Shown here piece by piece: positions 35,789-43,621 of a DNA stretch of 64,000 nt. The number at the start of each line of letters is the position of its first letter. Positions within the stretch are counted from its first letter, which is position 1. The notes under the pieces were generated by a model. That model was not told the DNA's origin. It saw only the letters and a list, made by a program, of their open reading frames with translations, and made no database searches. The stretch is taken from the NCBI RefSeq assembly GCF_014873875.1, contig NZ_JADBEM010000001.1, forward strand, positions 1,302,001 to 1,366,000. The letters run 5' to 3'. The stretch comes from Actinopolymorpha pittospori. Its GTDB lineage: Bacteria; Actinomycetota; Actinomycetes; Propionibacteriales; Actinopolymorphaceae. Made by a program: the position numbers and the translations under genes.

Positions 35789-36667
35789 TCAGTCGGGAAG
35801 GCCGACCAGGCGTGCACTCTCCACCCACAGCCGCGCGCAGCGTTCGACGTCGGTCGTGTGCGCCGCGGTGGGGACCTGCTCGCGCCGGACGAAGAACCGT
35901 CCGGTCACGCCCTCGACCTCCGGGGCGCTCGCCAGCCAGGCCGGCGTGTCCGCTCCGTCATCCGGTTCGAGCGTCCGCGAGCTTCGTTCCAGGAGGGAGC
36001 CGAAGATCCGCAGCGCGCCGCGAGCGTCCCGGCCGAGTCCGGTCCTCTTGACGATGCCGGGGTGCGCGCCGTTCACGGTGATGCGGCTGTGCGCGAGGCG
36101 ACGGGCGAGCTCGTAGACGAACATCGCGTTCATGTTCTTGGTCCGCCCGTAGGCGAGGAAGGGACGGAAGCTCGGTACGGGCCCCAGCCCGCGACCGGTC
36201 CGGAAGCCCAGGTCGTCCAGGTCGACCGGGACACGGGACAGCCCGGCGGGGTCGGCGCCGACGACGACGAACCGTGCCGAGGCCTCGCCGATCGCTTCGG
36301 CGAGGCGGCGCAGAAGGAGGTACGGCGCCAGATGGTTGGTCGCCAGGCTTCGTTGCACTCCCTCGACGGTGAGGTCGGCGACGTCCGCGATGACGGCCGC
36401 GTTGCTGATCACCACATCCGGCAAGGACCGGTTGACAAGGCGGTCGGCGAGGGCACGCACCTGCTCGCGCAGGGACAGGTCCGCGCGTTCGGCTTCGAGA
36501 TCGGCGTCGGGTACCGCGGCGAGGACGCGGCGCCGTGCCTGGTCGAGGCGTTCCTCGTCCCGGCCGACCATGACGACCGTCATCCCATCCGCCGCCAGCC
36601 GTCGGGTGATCGCCTCCCCGATCCCGGTCGTCGCGCCCGTGACCACCGCTCGTTGCCGCTGTTCCAT
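35789..36667 (-). CDS. Short-chain dehydrogenase/reductase
   Basis: 292-aa SDR. Rossmann motif VVTGATTGIGEAITRRLA at residues 8-25; NNAG-like SNAAVIADVADL near residue 88. The catalytic Tyr/Lys are present as AYGRTKNMNAMF (YxxxK). The usual Ser strand reads ARFVVVGADPAGLSRVP, with no Ser at the catalytic position; the first Ser is four residues later. The overall form resembles retinol/protochlorophyllide-type SDRs with a C-terminal extension. The ATG at 36667 is divergent from a TetR gene, and two matching operators lie between them. Substrate unknown; the missing Ser makes activity uncertain. Confidence 0.88.
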   Translation of the reverse strand: MEQRQRAVVTGATTGIGEAITRRLAADGMTVVMVGRDEERLDQARRRVLAAVPDADLEAERADLSLREQVRALADRLVNRSLPDVVISNAAVIADVADLTVEGVQRSLATNHLAPYLLLRRLAEAIGEASARFVVVGADPAGLSRVPVDLDDLGFRTGRGLGPVPSFRPFLAYGRTKNMNAMFVYELARRLAHSRITVNGAHPGIVKRTGLGRDARGALRIFGSLLERSSRTLEPDDGADTPAWLASAPEVEGVTGRFFVRREQVPTAAHTTDVERCARLWVESARLVGLPD

Positions 36668-36683
36668 GGCTTTCCATCTCCCT

Positions 36684-36700
36684 GGTTGACGTTGTCAACC
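36684..36700. promoter_or_regulatory. TetR operator 1
   Basis: GGTTGACGTTGTCAACC, a perfect 7-3-7 inverted repeat, 17 bp before the SDR gene. It shares both arms exactly with the second site at 36711-36727. Confidence 0.75.
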
Positions 36701-36710
36701 TAACCGCCGA

Positions 36711-36727
36711 GGTTGACATCGTCAACC
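36711..36727. promoter_or_regulatory. TetR operator 2
   Basis: GGTTGACATCGTCAACC, perfect 7-3-7 inverted repeat, 27 bp centre to centre from operator 1 and about 44 bp before the TetR gene. Typical of a TetR that controls itself and the divergent SDR. Confidence 0.75.
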
Positions 36728-36770
36728 TCACCGGTGGCGTCCCTCGCGGCGAGCCGGCGCGTCCCGGAGC

Positions 36771-37373
36771 GTGTCCTACGATGACCCGGTGGCGCCGGGG
36801 ACTCGCGAGAAACTGATCGAGGTGGCCACGCGACTCCTCGACGAGGGCGGCGTGGAGGCAGTGACGCTCCGCGAGGTCGGCCGGCTGGCGGGCGTGTCCC
36901 ACAACGCGCCGTACAAGCACTTCGCCAGCAAGGAGACCCTGCTCGCCGCGATCGCCGCGAGCGAGCTGACCCGGCTCAACACCGTCCTCACCGAGACGAC
37001 GAAGCGGCGGCGCACACCCGAGACGGCACTGCGTACAGCGATGCACCGCTACGTCACCTGGGCACTGGAGCACCCCGAGCGGTTCCGGCTGATCTTCGGC
37101 CGCTGGTCGATCGAGTCCGCCGAACTCGGCGAGGCCGCCCACCTCGCCCAGACCACCTTCGTCTCCATGGTCGCGGCCGCCCAGGACTCCGGCGCCCTGC
37201 CCGAGGGTGACCCCGTACGCCTGGCCTCGCTGCTCCGCGCGCTCGCGCACGGGGCCGCCGACCTGGCCTCCGCCGGGCACCTGGCCGCCCGCGGCAAGGG
37301 CAACGCCGGGCCGGGCGACCTCGTCGACGACCTCTTCGACTACCTCCGCACGGTACCGAGCACCTCGGCCTGA
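36771..37373 (+). CDS. TetR/AcrR family regulator with WHG-like C-terminal domain
   Basis: 200-aa repressor-type regulator. HTH: TREKLIEVATRLLDEGGVEA then VTLREVGRLAGVSHNAPYKH, then FASKETLL, about residues 11-60. The C-terminal part is of the TetR_C_33/WHG type, with the segment ALEHPERFRLIFGRW. The GTG at 36771 is used; a GTG seven codons later also possible. Two matching palindromic operators lie between it and the divergent SDR gene, which it almost certainly controls. Confidence 0.9.
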   Translation: MSYDDPVAPGTREKLIEVATRLLDEGGVEAVTLREVGRLAGVSHNAPYKHFASKETLLAAIAASELTRLNTVLTETTKRRRTPETALRTAMHRYVTWALEHPERFRLIFGRWSIESAELGEAAHLAQTTFVSMVAAAQDSGALPEGDPVRLASLLRALAHGAADLASAGHLAARGKGNAGPGDLVDDLFDYLRTVPSTSA

Positions 37374-37399
37374 CCAGCGACCCCGCGACCCGGCAGAAC

Positions 37400-37416
37400 G
37401 TGATCAATTCGTGATC
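37400..37416. promoter_or_regulatory. Direct repeat GTGATC upstream of the protease-CIS block
   Basis: GTGATC at 37400-37405 and again at 37411-37416, 11 bp apart, about 90 bp before the subtilase start. A GGTATCT box follows at 37424-37430 and a similar box occurs at 43118-43124 before the first CIS-associated gene. Candidate control region only. Confidence 0.3.
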
Positions 37417-37504
37417 TTGTGCGGGTATCTCGCGACCTCTCACGTGGCTCTTAATGTGCAGTTGGGAGCGGGTGTCGATCCGGCACGACCGGGATGGGGG
37501 CAGC

Positions 37505-39202
37505 ATGAAGGTGTGGTTCCGGGCGGAGAGCCCTGACCAGACCATTGGTGGCAAGGGCGAGCCGCGGGCGACCGACGTGACGACGGGGGCCATTCCGTTC
37601 TCGGCGGCGGTCCTGGATCGGCACCGGGCCAGGGTTCTGCGACCGGGCGAGGCGGTTCTGGCGCCCAAGCAGCCGACGCCCCGCCCGACCGCCTACCGCA
37701 GCGACGTCCTCCTCGTCCCGCACGAGTTCCTGACCGACCCCGACCTGACGAAGGCCATCACCGAGGTCCTCAGCAAGGCGAGCCTCGAACCGATCGTGCC
37801 GGTGGATCCCGCGGCCCCGAACCCCTCCGGCCCCAGGCGGCCCCGCCAACCACTGTCGCGTTTCCGCGCGCAGATGCCCCGGCCGCTGCGCCTGCGGGCC
37901 CGCGCGGACGCTCCGCCCATGGCGGTGGACGCGTGGGCCGCGTTGCAGACGCTGCGGGCGGCCGCTGACACCGGGCAGCTCTCGAAGAAGATCGTCGACC
38001 GGATCGGCCTGGAGCACCTCCTGGTCGGGTCGGCGCTCGTCGGTGCCGGTGGCGCGTCGATCGGCGGGGTGAACGTCGCGACCGAGGGCAGCACCCCGAT
38101 CCCCGGCGGCGTCGGCTCCTACACCCTCGCGGGCTACGGCGGCCGGATGCCCGTCGACATCGTCCTCGCCGCACCGCCGCGTCGCCGCGCGGAAGAGCTT
38201 CCGGGCCAGCGGCGTCGCGTGGTCGCCGTCCTCGACAGCGGCCTGCAACCCACCCTTGACAGCTGGATCGACATCGACGAACGCTGGACGCCGGGAGATC
38301 CCGTCGCTTCGGTGGACTCCGCCTTCCAGCAGATGATGACCGACTACGGCACCCTCGCCGCCGACCCGGACGTCACCGGACCCGCCATCGACGGCCCCTG
38401 GGACGGGCCCTACACCGCGGAACCGCTGGTCGGTGAGGTCACCACACACTTCGGGCACGGCACCTTCATCGCCGGCATCATCCGCCAGGTCGCCCCCGAC
38501 GCCCACGTCCGCTCCATCCGCGTCATGCACAGCGACGGCGTCGTCGAGGAGGGCCTGCTGCTCGCCGCCCTGCACCTGCTGGCCGAGGAGGTGGAGGGGC
38601 AGGTGGCGGCCGGTGGGCCTCTGCCGGTGGATGTGGTGTCCCTGTCGCTCGGCTACTTCGACGAGGGACCGGCCGACCAGGTGACCCCGTTGCTGGCGGG
38701 CATCATCGCCGACCTCGCGGCCCTCGGCGTGGTCGTCGTCGCCGCGGCCGGCAACTACGCGACCACCCGGCCGTTCTATCCCGCGGCCTTCAGCGACACT
38801 CCTCCGGACGAGGCCGTCCCGATCCTCAGCGTCGGCGCGCTCAACCCCAACGGCACGGTCGCGTTGTTCAGCAACGACGGCCCCTGGGTGACCTGCTGGG
38901 CCACCGGCGCGGCGGTGCTGAGCACCTTCCCCGTGATGCCGTCGGGTTCGGAGCAGGCCGCCAACGCGCCGGTGCAACAAAGCGCCGGCCTGCCCCGGCA
39001 GACCCTCGACCCGGACGACTTCACCAGCGGCTTCGCCGTGTGGAGCGGCACGTCCTTCGCGGCCCCGCTGGTCGCCGCGAAGGTCGCGCTGGCGCTGCAG
39101 GAAGGCGCCGACTCCGACCTGGTGCGCGCCGACGTCCACGACCCGGCGAACGTCCTCGCCAAGGTCGTGGCAGCCGCGGAGGGACGAAGGAAGGTCCTGT
39201 GA
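37505..39202 (+). CDS. Subtilisin-family (S8) serine peptidase, no signal peptide
   Basis: 565-aa subtilase. The triad is visible: Asp244 in VVAVLDSGLQ, His318 in FGHGTFIAGI and Ser517 in SGTSFAAPLVAAKVAL; the oxyanion Asn is in AAAGNYATT. The first about 240 residues are a low-homology N-terminal part starting MKVWFRAESPDQTIGGKG. No signal peptide, no TM helix and no typical I9 propeptide, so it should act inside the cell. The ATG at 37505 is preceded by GATGGGGG. Its stop overlaps the next start (TGATG), placing it in one operon with the ECF sigma factor, a 168-aa protein and the TPR-CHAT protease. The operon stands immediately before the CIS genes. Target unknown. Confidence 0.88.
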   Translation: MKVWFRAESPDQTIGGKGEPRATDVTTGAIPFSAAVLDRHRARVLRPGEAVLAPKQPTPRPTAYRSDVLLVPHEFLTDPDLTKAITEVLSKASLEPIVPVDPAAPNPSGPRRPRQPLSRFRAQMPRPLRLRARADAPPMAVDAWAALQTLRAAADTGQLSKKIVDRIGLEHLLVGSALVGAGGASIGGVNVATEGSTPIPGGVGSYTLAGYGGRMPVDIVLAAPPRRRAEELPGQRRRVVAVLDSGLQPTLDSWIDIDERWTPGDPVASVDSAFQQMMTDYGTLAADPDVTGPAIDGPWDGPYTAEPLVGEVTTHFGHGTFIAGIIRQVAPDAHVRSIRVMHSDGVVEEGLLLAALHLLAEEVEGQVAAGGPLPVDVVSLSLGYFDEGPADQVTPLLAGIIADLAALGVVVVAAAGNYATTRPFYPAAFSDTPPDEAVPILSVGALNPNGTVALFSNDGPWVTCWATGAAVLSTFPVMPSGSEQAANAPVQQSAGLPRQTLDPDDFTSGFAVWSGTSFAAPLVAAKVALALQEGADSDLVRADVHDPANVLAKVVAAAEGRRKVL

Positions 39203-39867
39203 TGACCGCCGACCAGGCACCCACGGTCGAGCCGGTCGGACCGATCGAGCCCGTCCCCGTCGACGTCGCCGCGTTGCCCGAGCCGACGCCGGGCGAGGAC
39301 CACACGCGGGAACGCTGGGCCGACCTGCTCACCGCCGCCCGCGGCGGCGAACGGGAGGCCCTGGGCCAGATCGTCGCCGGGCTCACCCCGCTGCTGTGGC
39401 AGGTGGCGCGGTCCCACCACCTCGACGTCACCACCAGCGAGGACGTCGTCCAGACGACCTGGCTGCAACTGGTCAGCCACCTCGACGACATCCGCACCCC
39501 GGAGGCGCTGGTCGGCTGGCTCGTCACGGTCACGCGGCGGGAGGCACGCCGGATCCGCGACCGGCAACGCCGCGAACAGGGGACACCTGACGACACCTCG
39601 CTGGAGCGGCTCCCCGACTCCGTGGCACTGCCCGACGACCAGGTGGTGCGGGGCGAGCAGGACCGGACGCTGTGGCTGAGCTTCGGTCGACTTCCCGAAC
39701 GCTGCCGCGCCCTGCTCCGCGTCGTCGCCTTCGTGGAACGCCCCGACTACGACGAGGTCTCGGCGGCACTGGGCATGCCGCGCGGCAGCATCGGCCCGAC
39801 CCGCGGCCGCTGCCTGGCCAAGCTCCGTGCGCTCCTGCTCGCCGACCCCTCCTGGAGTGAACGATGA
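39202..39867 (+). CDS. ECF-type RNA polymerase sigma factor
   Basis: 221-aa sigma-70 factor. Region 2 lies at about residues 60-125 (WQVARSHHLDVTTSEDVVQT, then TWLQLVSHLDDIRTPEALVG) and region 4 at about 160-215 (LPERCRALLRVVAFVERPDY, then DEVSAALGMPRGSIGPTRGR). The N-terminal about 30 residues are Pro/acid-rich. The start overlaps the subtilase stop, and its own stop overlaps the next ATG (ATGA). Its position suggests it controls the protease-CIS block. No canonical anti-sigma factor with a TM helix is adjacent; the following 168-aa protein is the only candidate partner. Confidence 0.9.
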   Translation: MTADQAPTVEPVGPIEPVPVDVAALPEPTPGEDHTRERWADLLTAARGGEREALGQIVAGLTPLLWQVARSHHLDVTTSEDVVQTTWLQLVSHLDDIRTPEALVGWLVTVTRREARRIRDRQRREQGTPDDTSLERLPDSVALPDDQVVRGEQDRTLWLSFGRLPERCRALLRVVAFVERPDYDEVSAALGMPRGSIGPTRGRCLAKLRALLLADPSWSER

Positions 39868-40370
39868 ACGAGCACGATCGGTCCTCACTCCGGCGATCCG
39901 CCGACCCCCACGACGACCTCGACGCCACCGACGCGGCGATCCTGCGTGGGCTACGCCGGGTCGTCACCGCCGCCGACCCCGTCCCGGCGGGCCTGGTCGA
40001 GCGGATCCGGTTCGCGCTGGCGCTGGAGGACCTCGAGGCGGAGATGATGCGGCTGCAGGAGGAACCGGCGCTCGCGGGCGTCCGCACCGCCGAGCAGGCG
40101 ACCCGCACGGTGACGTTCGAGAGCGAGACGTTCACCATCATGATCAGCATCCGTTCCTCCGGTGAGGGCGCCGTACGCCTGGACGGCTGGATCGCACCGG
40201 CCGCGGCACACCGGGTGGAACTGCGGCTCGTCGGGGACCGGCGCGTGGTCATGGCGGACGAGCAGGGCCGGTTCGCCTACGACGACGTACCCCGGGGCCT
40301 GCTGCAGATGGCCGTCTACAACGCCTCCGGCCGCCCCAAGTCCGTCGTCACCCCGTCGATCGTCGTCTGA
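39864..40370 (+). CDS. Hypothetical protein coupled to the ECF sigma factor
   Basis: 168-aa soluble protein. The N-terminal half is helical and acidic (DAAILRGLRRVVTAADPVPA, then GLVERIRFALALEDLEAEMM), the C-terminal half is beta-rich (VRLDGWIAPAAAHRVELRLV, VMADEQGRFAYDDVPRGLLQ), like a small carboxypeptidase-regulatory or CarboxypepD_reg-type domain. Four-base overlap with the sigma gene indicates coupled translation. It could be a cytoplasmic regulator of the sigma factor; no zinc-anti-sigma motif or membrane helix is present. Function not established. Confidence 0.75.
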   Translation: MNEHDRSSLRRSADPHDDLDATDAAILRGLRRVVTAADPVPAGLVERIRFALALEDLEAEMMRLQEEPALAGVRTAEQATRTVTFESETFTIMISIRSSGEGAVRLDGWIAPAAAHRVELRLVGDRRVVMADEQGRFAYDDVPRGLLQMAVYNASGRPKSVVTPSIVV

Positions 40371-40397
40371 GCCGACCCACCCCGAGCGCGGAGGCCG

Positions 40398-43055
40398 ATG
40401 AACCCGACCCGGTCCGCACCCGCTCCCCCGACCCCCGCCGACACCTCCACCGTCGAGGACAGGGCTCGGGCGCTGCAGGCTGCCGGGGTCGAGGCCACCG
40501 CGGGAGGACGACCAGACGTCGGCACCCGCACCCTCCGCTCCGGGCTGCGCCTGCTGGGCTGGAGCGCCGCCGGAAGCGGCGACGTCCACCCACCCACAGA
40601 GCTCGACAGCGACCCCCACCGCAACGCGCTCGCGGCCCGGCTCCTCATCAGCCTCGCTCACGCCGAGGCCGAGCAGGGACACGGCCCACTCGGCTTCGGC
40701 CTCCTCGACCTCGCCGCGACCGTCGTCGCCCCCGCCGAGGAGGGCATCCTGCTGCAGCAGCGCGGACTGCTGCTCCTGCGCGCCGGGCACCTCGAGGAGG
40801 CCCTGACCTTCCTCAACCGGGCCGAGCCGAGCCTTTCGGCCCACGGCCAGCACGTCGTCCTGGCCCGCACCCTGCTCAACCGGGCGGCCCTCCACCTCTA
40901 CACCGGACGGATCCGCGCCTCCCGGCAGGACTCGGCCGCCTGCGCGGAGCTCGCCGCGTCCCTGGACCTGCCCCTGCTCGCCGGCAAGGCCACCCACAAC
41001 GCCGGCTACTGCGACCTGCTGACCGGTGACATCCCCACCGCGCTCGCTGCGTTCAACACCGCCGAACGGCGGTACGCCCAGCACGGGCCGGGCTTCCTCC
41101 CGGTCGTGGTCGCGGCCAAGGCCCGCACGCTGCTGGCCGCCGGGCTCGCCACCGAGGCCGGCCGGATGCTGGAGACCGCGATCGCCGACTTCGCCCGGCA
41201 ACACCTCACCCGCGACGTCGCCGAGGCCGAACTCTGGCGCGCCCAGGCGGCGCTGGAGGCCGGCGACCTGCCGGCGGCGCGGCGCTGGGCGCTCACCGCC
41301 GAACGGCACTTCCGGCGCCGCGGTGACCAGGCCTTCACCGCCCGGGCCGTCCTGATGCGGCTGCGGGCGGAGTTCCCCACCACACGCTCCTCCGCCCGGT
41401 TCGTCACCCGCGCCCAACGCGCCGGCGACCAGCTGCGTCAAGCCGGGCTTGCCCGCGACGCGGAGATGGCGGACCTGCTGGGGATCCGCGCCCTGGTCGC
41501 GGCGGGACACCTCGAGGACGCCCACGCCCGGATGGCCCGCCAACGACGTCCCCGAGCACCCCTGGACGCGATCCTGATGCGCCGCCTCGCACGCTCCGAA
41601 CTCGCGCTGCGCGGCGGGCACCGTGCGAGCGCCTACATCGAACTGCGTGCCGGCCTCGCCGCGCTGCACCTGCACCGCAGCACCCTCGGCAGCCCCGACC
41701 TGCAGGCGGGCGCCGCCGCGTTGGGCAGCGAACTCGCCGCCGCCGGGCTCGGCATGGCGATCGAGGACGCTACGCCCCGCCTGGTCTTCGCCTGGTCCGA
41801 ACGCGCCCGCGCGCAGGCGTTCCGGATCCCGCCGGTCCGCCCACCGCAGGACCCGGAACTGTCGGAGACCCTCGCCGAACTCCGCCAGGTCCGACACCTG
41901 ATGCGCACCGCCGAACTGGAGGGCCGGAAGGAACCGGGCCTGTCCGCACGCAGCGGCGAACTCGAACGCGTCCTGCGCGAAGCACACTGGCGGCTGCGCG
42001 GCCCGGGCGCGAGCAAACCCGTCGTCGCGATCCGCGACGTGCTGAGCGAACTCACCAACACCGGACTCACCAACACCGGACTCACCAAGACCGGACTCAC
42101 CAACAGCGGCGCCCACCGGGTGATGGTCTGCTTCGTGAGCCGGCAGGGCCGGCTGTACGGGGTCGTCGTCGGCGCAAGCGGCGTCCGCCTGTGCCCGCTC
42201 GGCGACCGGGCCGCCGCCGAGGAGGCCACCCACCGCCTGCTCGCCGACCTGGACGCCCTGGCCGGACGCATGCTTCCGGCCCGCCTGGAAGAGGTCATCC
42301 GCGGCTCACTCGACCGACAGCTCGACATCCTCACCGACCACCTCCTCACCGGGCTGCGCGGCGAACTCGGCGACGCCGACGTCGTCATCGTCCCGACCCG
42401 CGCCCTGTCCTCCCTGCCGTGGGGCATGCTGCCGGACCTGCGCGGCCGCGCGGTGACCGTCGCGGCGTCGGCGTCGGTGTGGCACACCGCCACAACGGCC
42501 GCCCGGACCCCGGATCCCTCGCCCACCCGCCCGCCGCTGCTGGTCGCCGGACCGGACGTCCCGAACGCCGCGGCCGAGGTCGCCGAGATCGCGACCGTGC
42601 ACCCACGCAGCGCCCGGCTCACCGGCGACGCCGCCACCGTGGCGGCGACCCTGGCCGCGATCGACGGGGCACCGACGGCACACCTCGCCGCGCACGGCCA
42701 CCACGAACCGGAGAGCGCGTTGTTCTCCCGGCTGGAACTCGTGGACGGGCCGCTGATGGCCTACGACATCCACGGTCTGCGCCGGCCGCCGCGACACGTC
42801 ACGCTCTCGGCCTGCGACGTGGGCCGAACCACGGTGAGCACGGGGGATGAGATCCTCGGCTTCACCGCCGCCCTCCTCTACGGCGGGACGTCCAGCGTCG
42901 TCGCCAGCGTCGCGCGGGTCGCCCACGACGCGGCCGTCGAGGTGATGTGCGGCTACCACCGCGCCGTCGCGGCCGGGGTGTCTCCCGCACGCGCGCTCGC
43001 CACCGCCGCCACCGCGGCTCCACTCGCACCGTTCGTCTGTTTCGGGGCGGGCTGA
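40398..43055 (+). CDS. TPR-CHAT caspase-like protease
   Basis: 885-aa protein. TPR-like helical repeats cover about residues 75-430 (LISLAHAEAEQGHGPLGFGL and similar). A linker with a four-fold repeat lies near 552-571. A CHAT domain follows from about 585 to 885, with the catalytic His766 in HLAAHGHHE and Cys806 in LSACDVGRT. CHAT peptidases are clan CD caspase relatives; TPR-CHAT proteins act as regulated executors in several bacterial defence systems. No secretion signal, so it is cytoplasmic. Start ATG at 40398 follows GGAGG. It belongs to the subtilase-sigma-168aa operon and stands just before the CIS genes. Whether it cleaves a host protein, a sigma regulator or a CIS component is unknown. 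Confidence 0.9.
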   Translation: MNPTRSAPAPPTPADTSTVEDRARALQAAGVEATAGGRPDVGTRTLRSGLRLLGWSAAGSGDVHPPTELDSDPHRNALAARLLISLAHAEAEQGHGPLGFGLLDLAATVVAPAEEGILLQQRGLLLLRAGHLEEALTFLNRAEPSLSAHGQHVVLARTLLNRAALHLYTGRIRASRQDSAACAELAASLDLPLLAGKATHNAGYCDLLTGDIPTALAAFNTAERRYAQHGPGFLPVVVAAKARTLLAAGLATEAGRMLETAIADFARQHLTRDVAEAELWRAQAALEAGDLPAARRWALTAERHFRRRGDQAFTARAVLMRLRAEFPTTRSSARFVTRAQRAGDQLRQAGLARDAEMADLLGIRALVAAGHLEDAHARMARQRRPRAPLDAILMRRLARSELALRGGHRASAYIELRAGLAALHLHRSTLGSPDLQAGAAALGSELAAAGLGMAIEDATPRLVFAWSERARAQAFRIPPVRPPQDPELSETLAELRQVRHLMRTAELEGRKEPGLSARSGELERVLREAHWRLRGPGASKPVVAIRDVLSELTNTGLTNTGLTKTGLTNSGAHRVMVCFVSRQGRLYGVVVGASGVRLCPLGDRAAAEEATHRLLADLDALAGRMLPARLEEVIRGSLDRQLDILTDHLLTGLRGELGDADVVIVPTRALSSLPWGMLPDLRGRAVTVAASASVWHTATTAARTPDPSPTRPPLLVAGPDVPNAAAEVAEIATVHPRSARLTGDAATVAATLAAIDGAPTAHLAAHGHHEPESALFSRLELVDGPLMAYDIHGLRRPPRHVTLSACDVGRTTVSTGDEILGFTAALLYGGTSSVVASVARVAHDAAVEVMCGYHRAVAAGVSPARALATAATAAPLAPFVCFGAG
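42051..42110 (+). repeat. Four tandem 15-bp repeats inside the CHAT gene
   Basis: CTCACCAACACCGGA twice exactly (42051-42065, 42066-42080), then CTCACCAAGACCGGA and CTCACCAACAGCGGC. They encode LTNTG-LTNTG-LTKTG-LTNSG in the linker between TPR and CHAT domains. Confidence 0.9.
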
Positions 43056-43210
43056 CCCGGCCGCGTCCCGGCGCTGCACGCCTCGCACACGAATCCTCAA
43101 CAAAAACAGGCCGTCGAGGTATCTGGGCGCGGTCTCGTCCCCCTTATCGAACGACAGAACTTCACCGTGTGACCACCTGATCCGCGGCGCACGTCTTCCA
43201 GGGGGAAGCC
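43056..43210. promoter_or_regulatory. Intergenic gap before the CIS genes
   Basis: 155 bases between the CHAT stop and the small membrane protein; lower GC than the surroundings, with CAACAAAAACAGG at 43099-43111. A GGTATCT box at 43118-43124 resembles one upstream of the subtilase. It probably holds a promoter for the CIS genes. No hairpin terminator is clear. Confidence 0.35.
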
Positions 43211-43552
43211 ATGGAGAACCTCGATTCTCTGTTCACGATCACGAGCCTGCTCACCCTGCAGGGCTCGGCCGGCATCGCGTGGTTCGTGCCCAACACGTTG
43301 GGCTGGCTCTTCGGTACCGGTTTCGACAAGGCACGCAAGTGGGTCGCCCTCGGCGTCTCGCTGGCGCTGGCCCTCCTGGCGGCCGGAATGGTCTCCGACT
43401 CCAGCTTCCTGACCTGGGTCGTGGCGCCCATCAACGGCCTGCTCATCTTCGCCACGGCGATGGGGATCAACCAGTTCCCCACCCAGAACCGGCCGCAGCC
43501 CAGCCCGGTCAAGGTCGCCCAGAACCAGCAGTTCATCCGTACCTGGGCCTAG
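43211..43552 (+). CDS. Small integral membrane protein of the CIS locus
   Basis: 113-aa protein with two or three hydrophobic segments (about residues 16-34, 44-62 and 65-83) and a short polar C-terminus rich in Gln/Pro. The ATG is preceded by CAGGGGGAAG. It is the first gene of the CIS transcription unit. Size and topology resemble small holin-like or membrane-docking proteins, but there is no endolysin gene, so a holin role is not supported. The unknown function might be to attach or sense the CIS at the membrane. Confidence 0.75.
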   Translation: MENLDSLFTITSLLTLQGSAGIAWFVPNTLGWLFGTGFDKARKWVALGVSLALALLAAGMVSDSSFLTWVVAPINGLLIFATAMGINQFPTQNRPQPSPVKVAQNQQFIRTWA

Positions 43553-43621
43553 GTCGTGGGCCTGGGACACCAACGAGGAACGCAAGGCTCTTCCACCCCG
43601 TGAGCCAAGGGGGCTTAGGCC

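Noticed and set aside
39951..42233. 760-codon minus-strand open frame opposite the 168-aa and CHAT genes
   Set aside because: Antisense shadow; the plus-strand CHAT protein has catalytic residues in place and standard repeats.
40398..43055. CRISPR type III-E-like role for the TPR-CHAT protein
   Set aside because: No Cas genes or CRISPR array occur in the window, and the CHAT gene stands in a sigma/subtilase operon beside a CIS.
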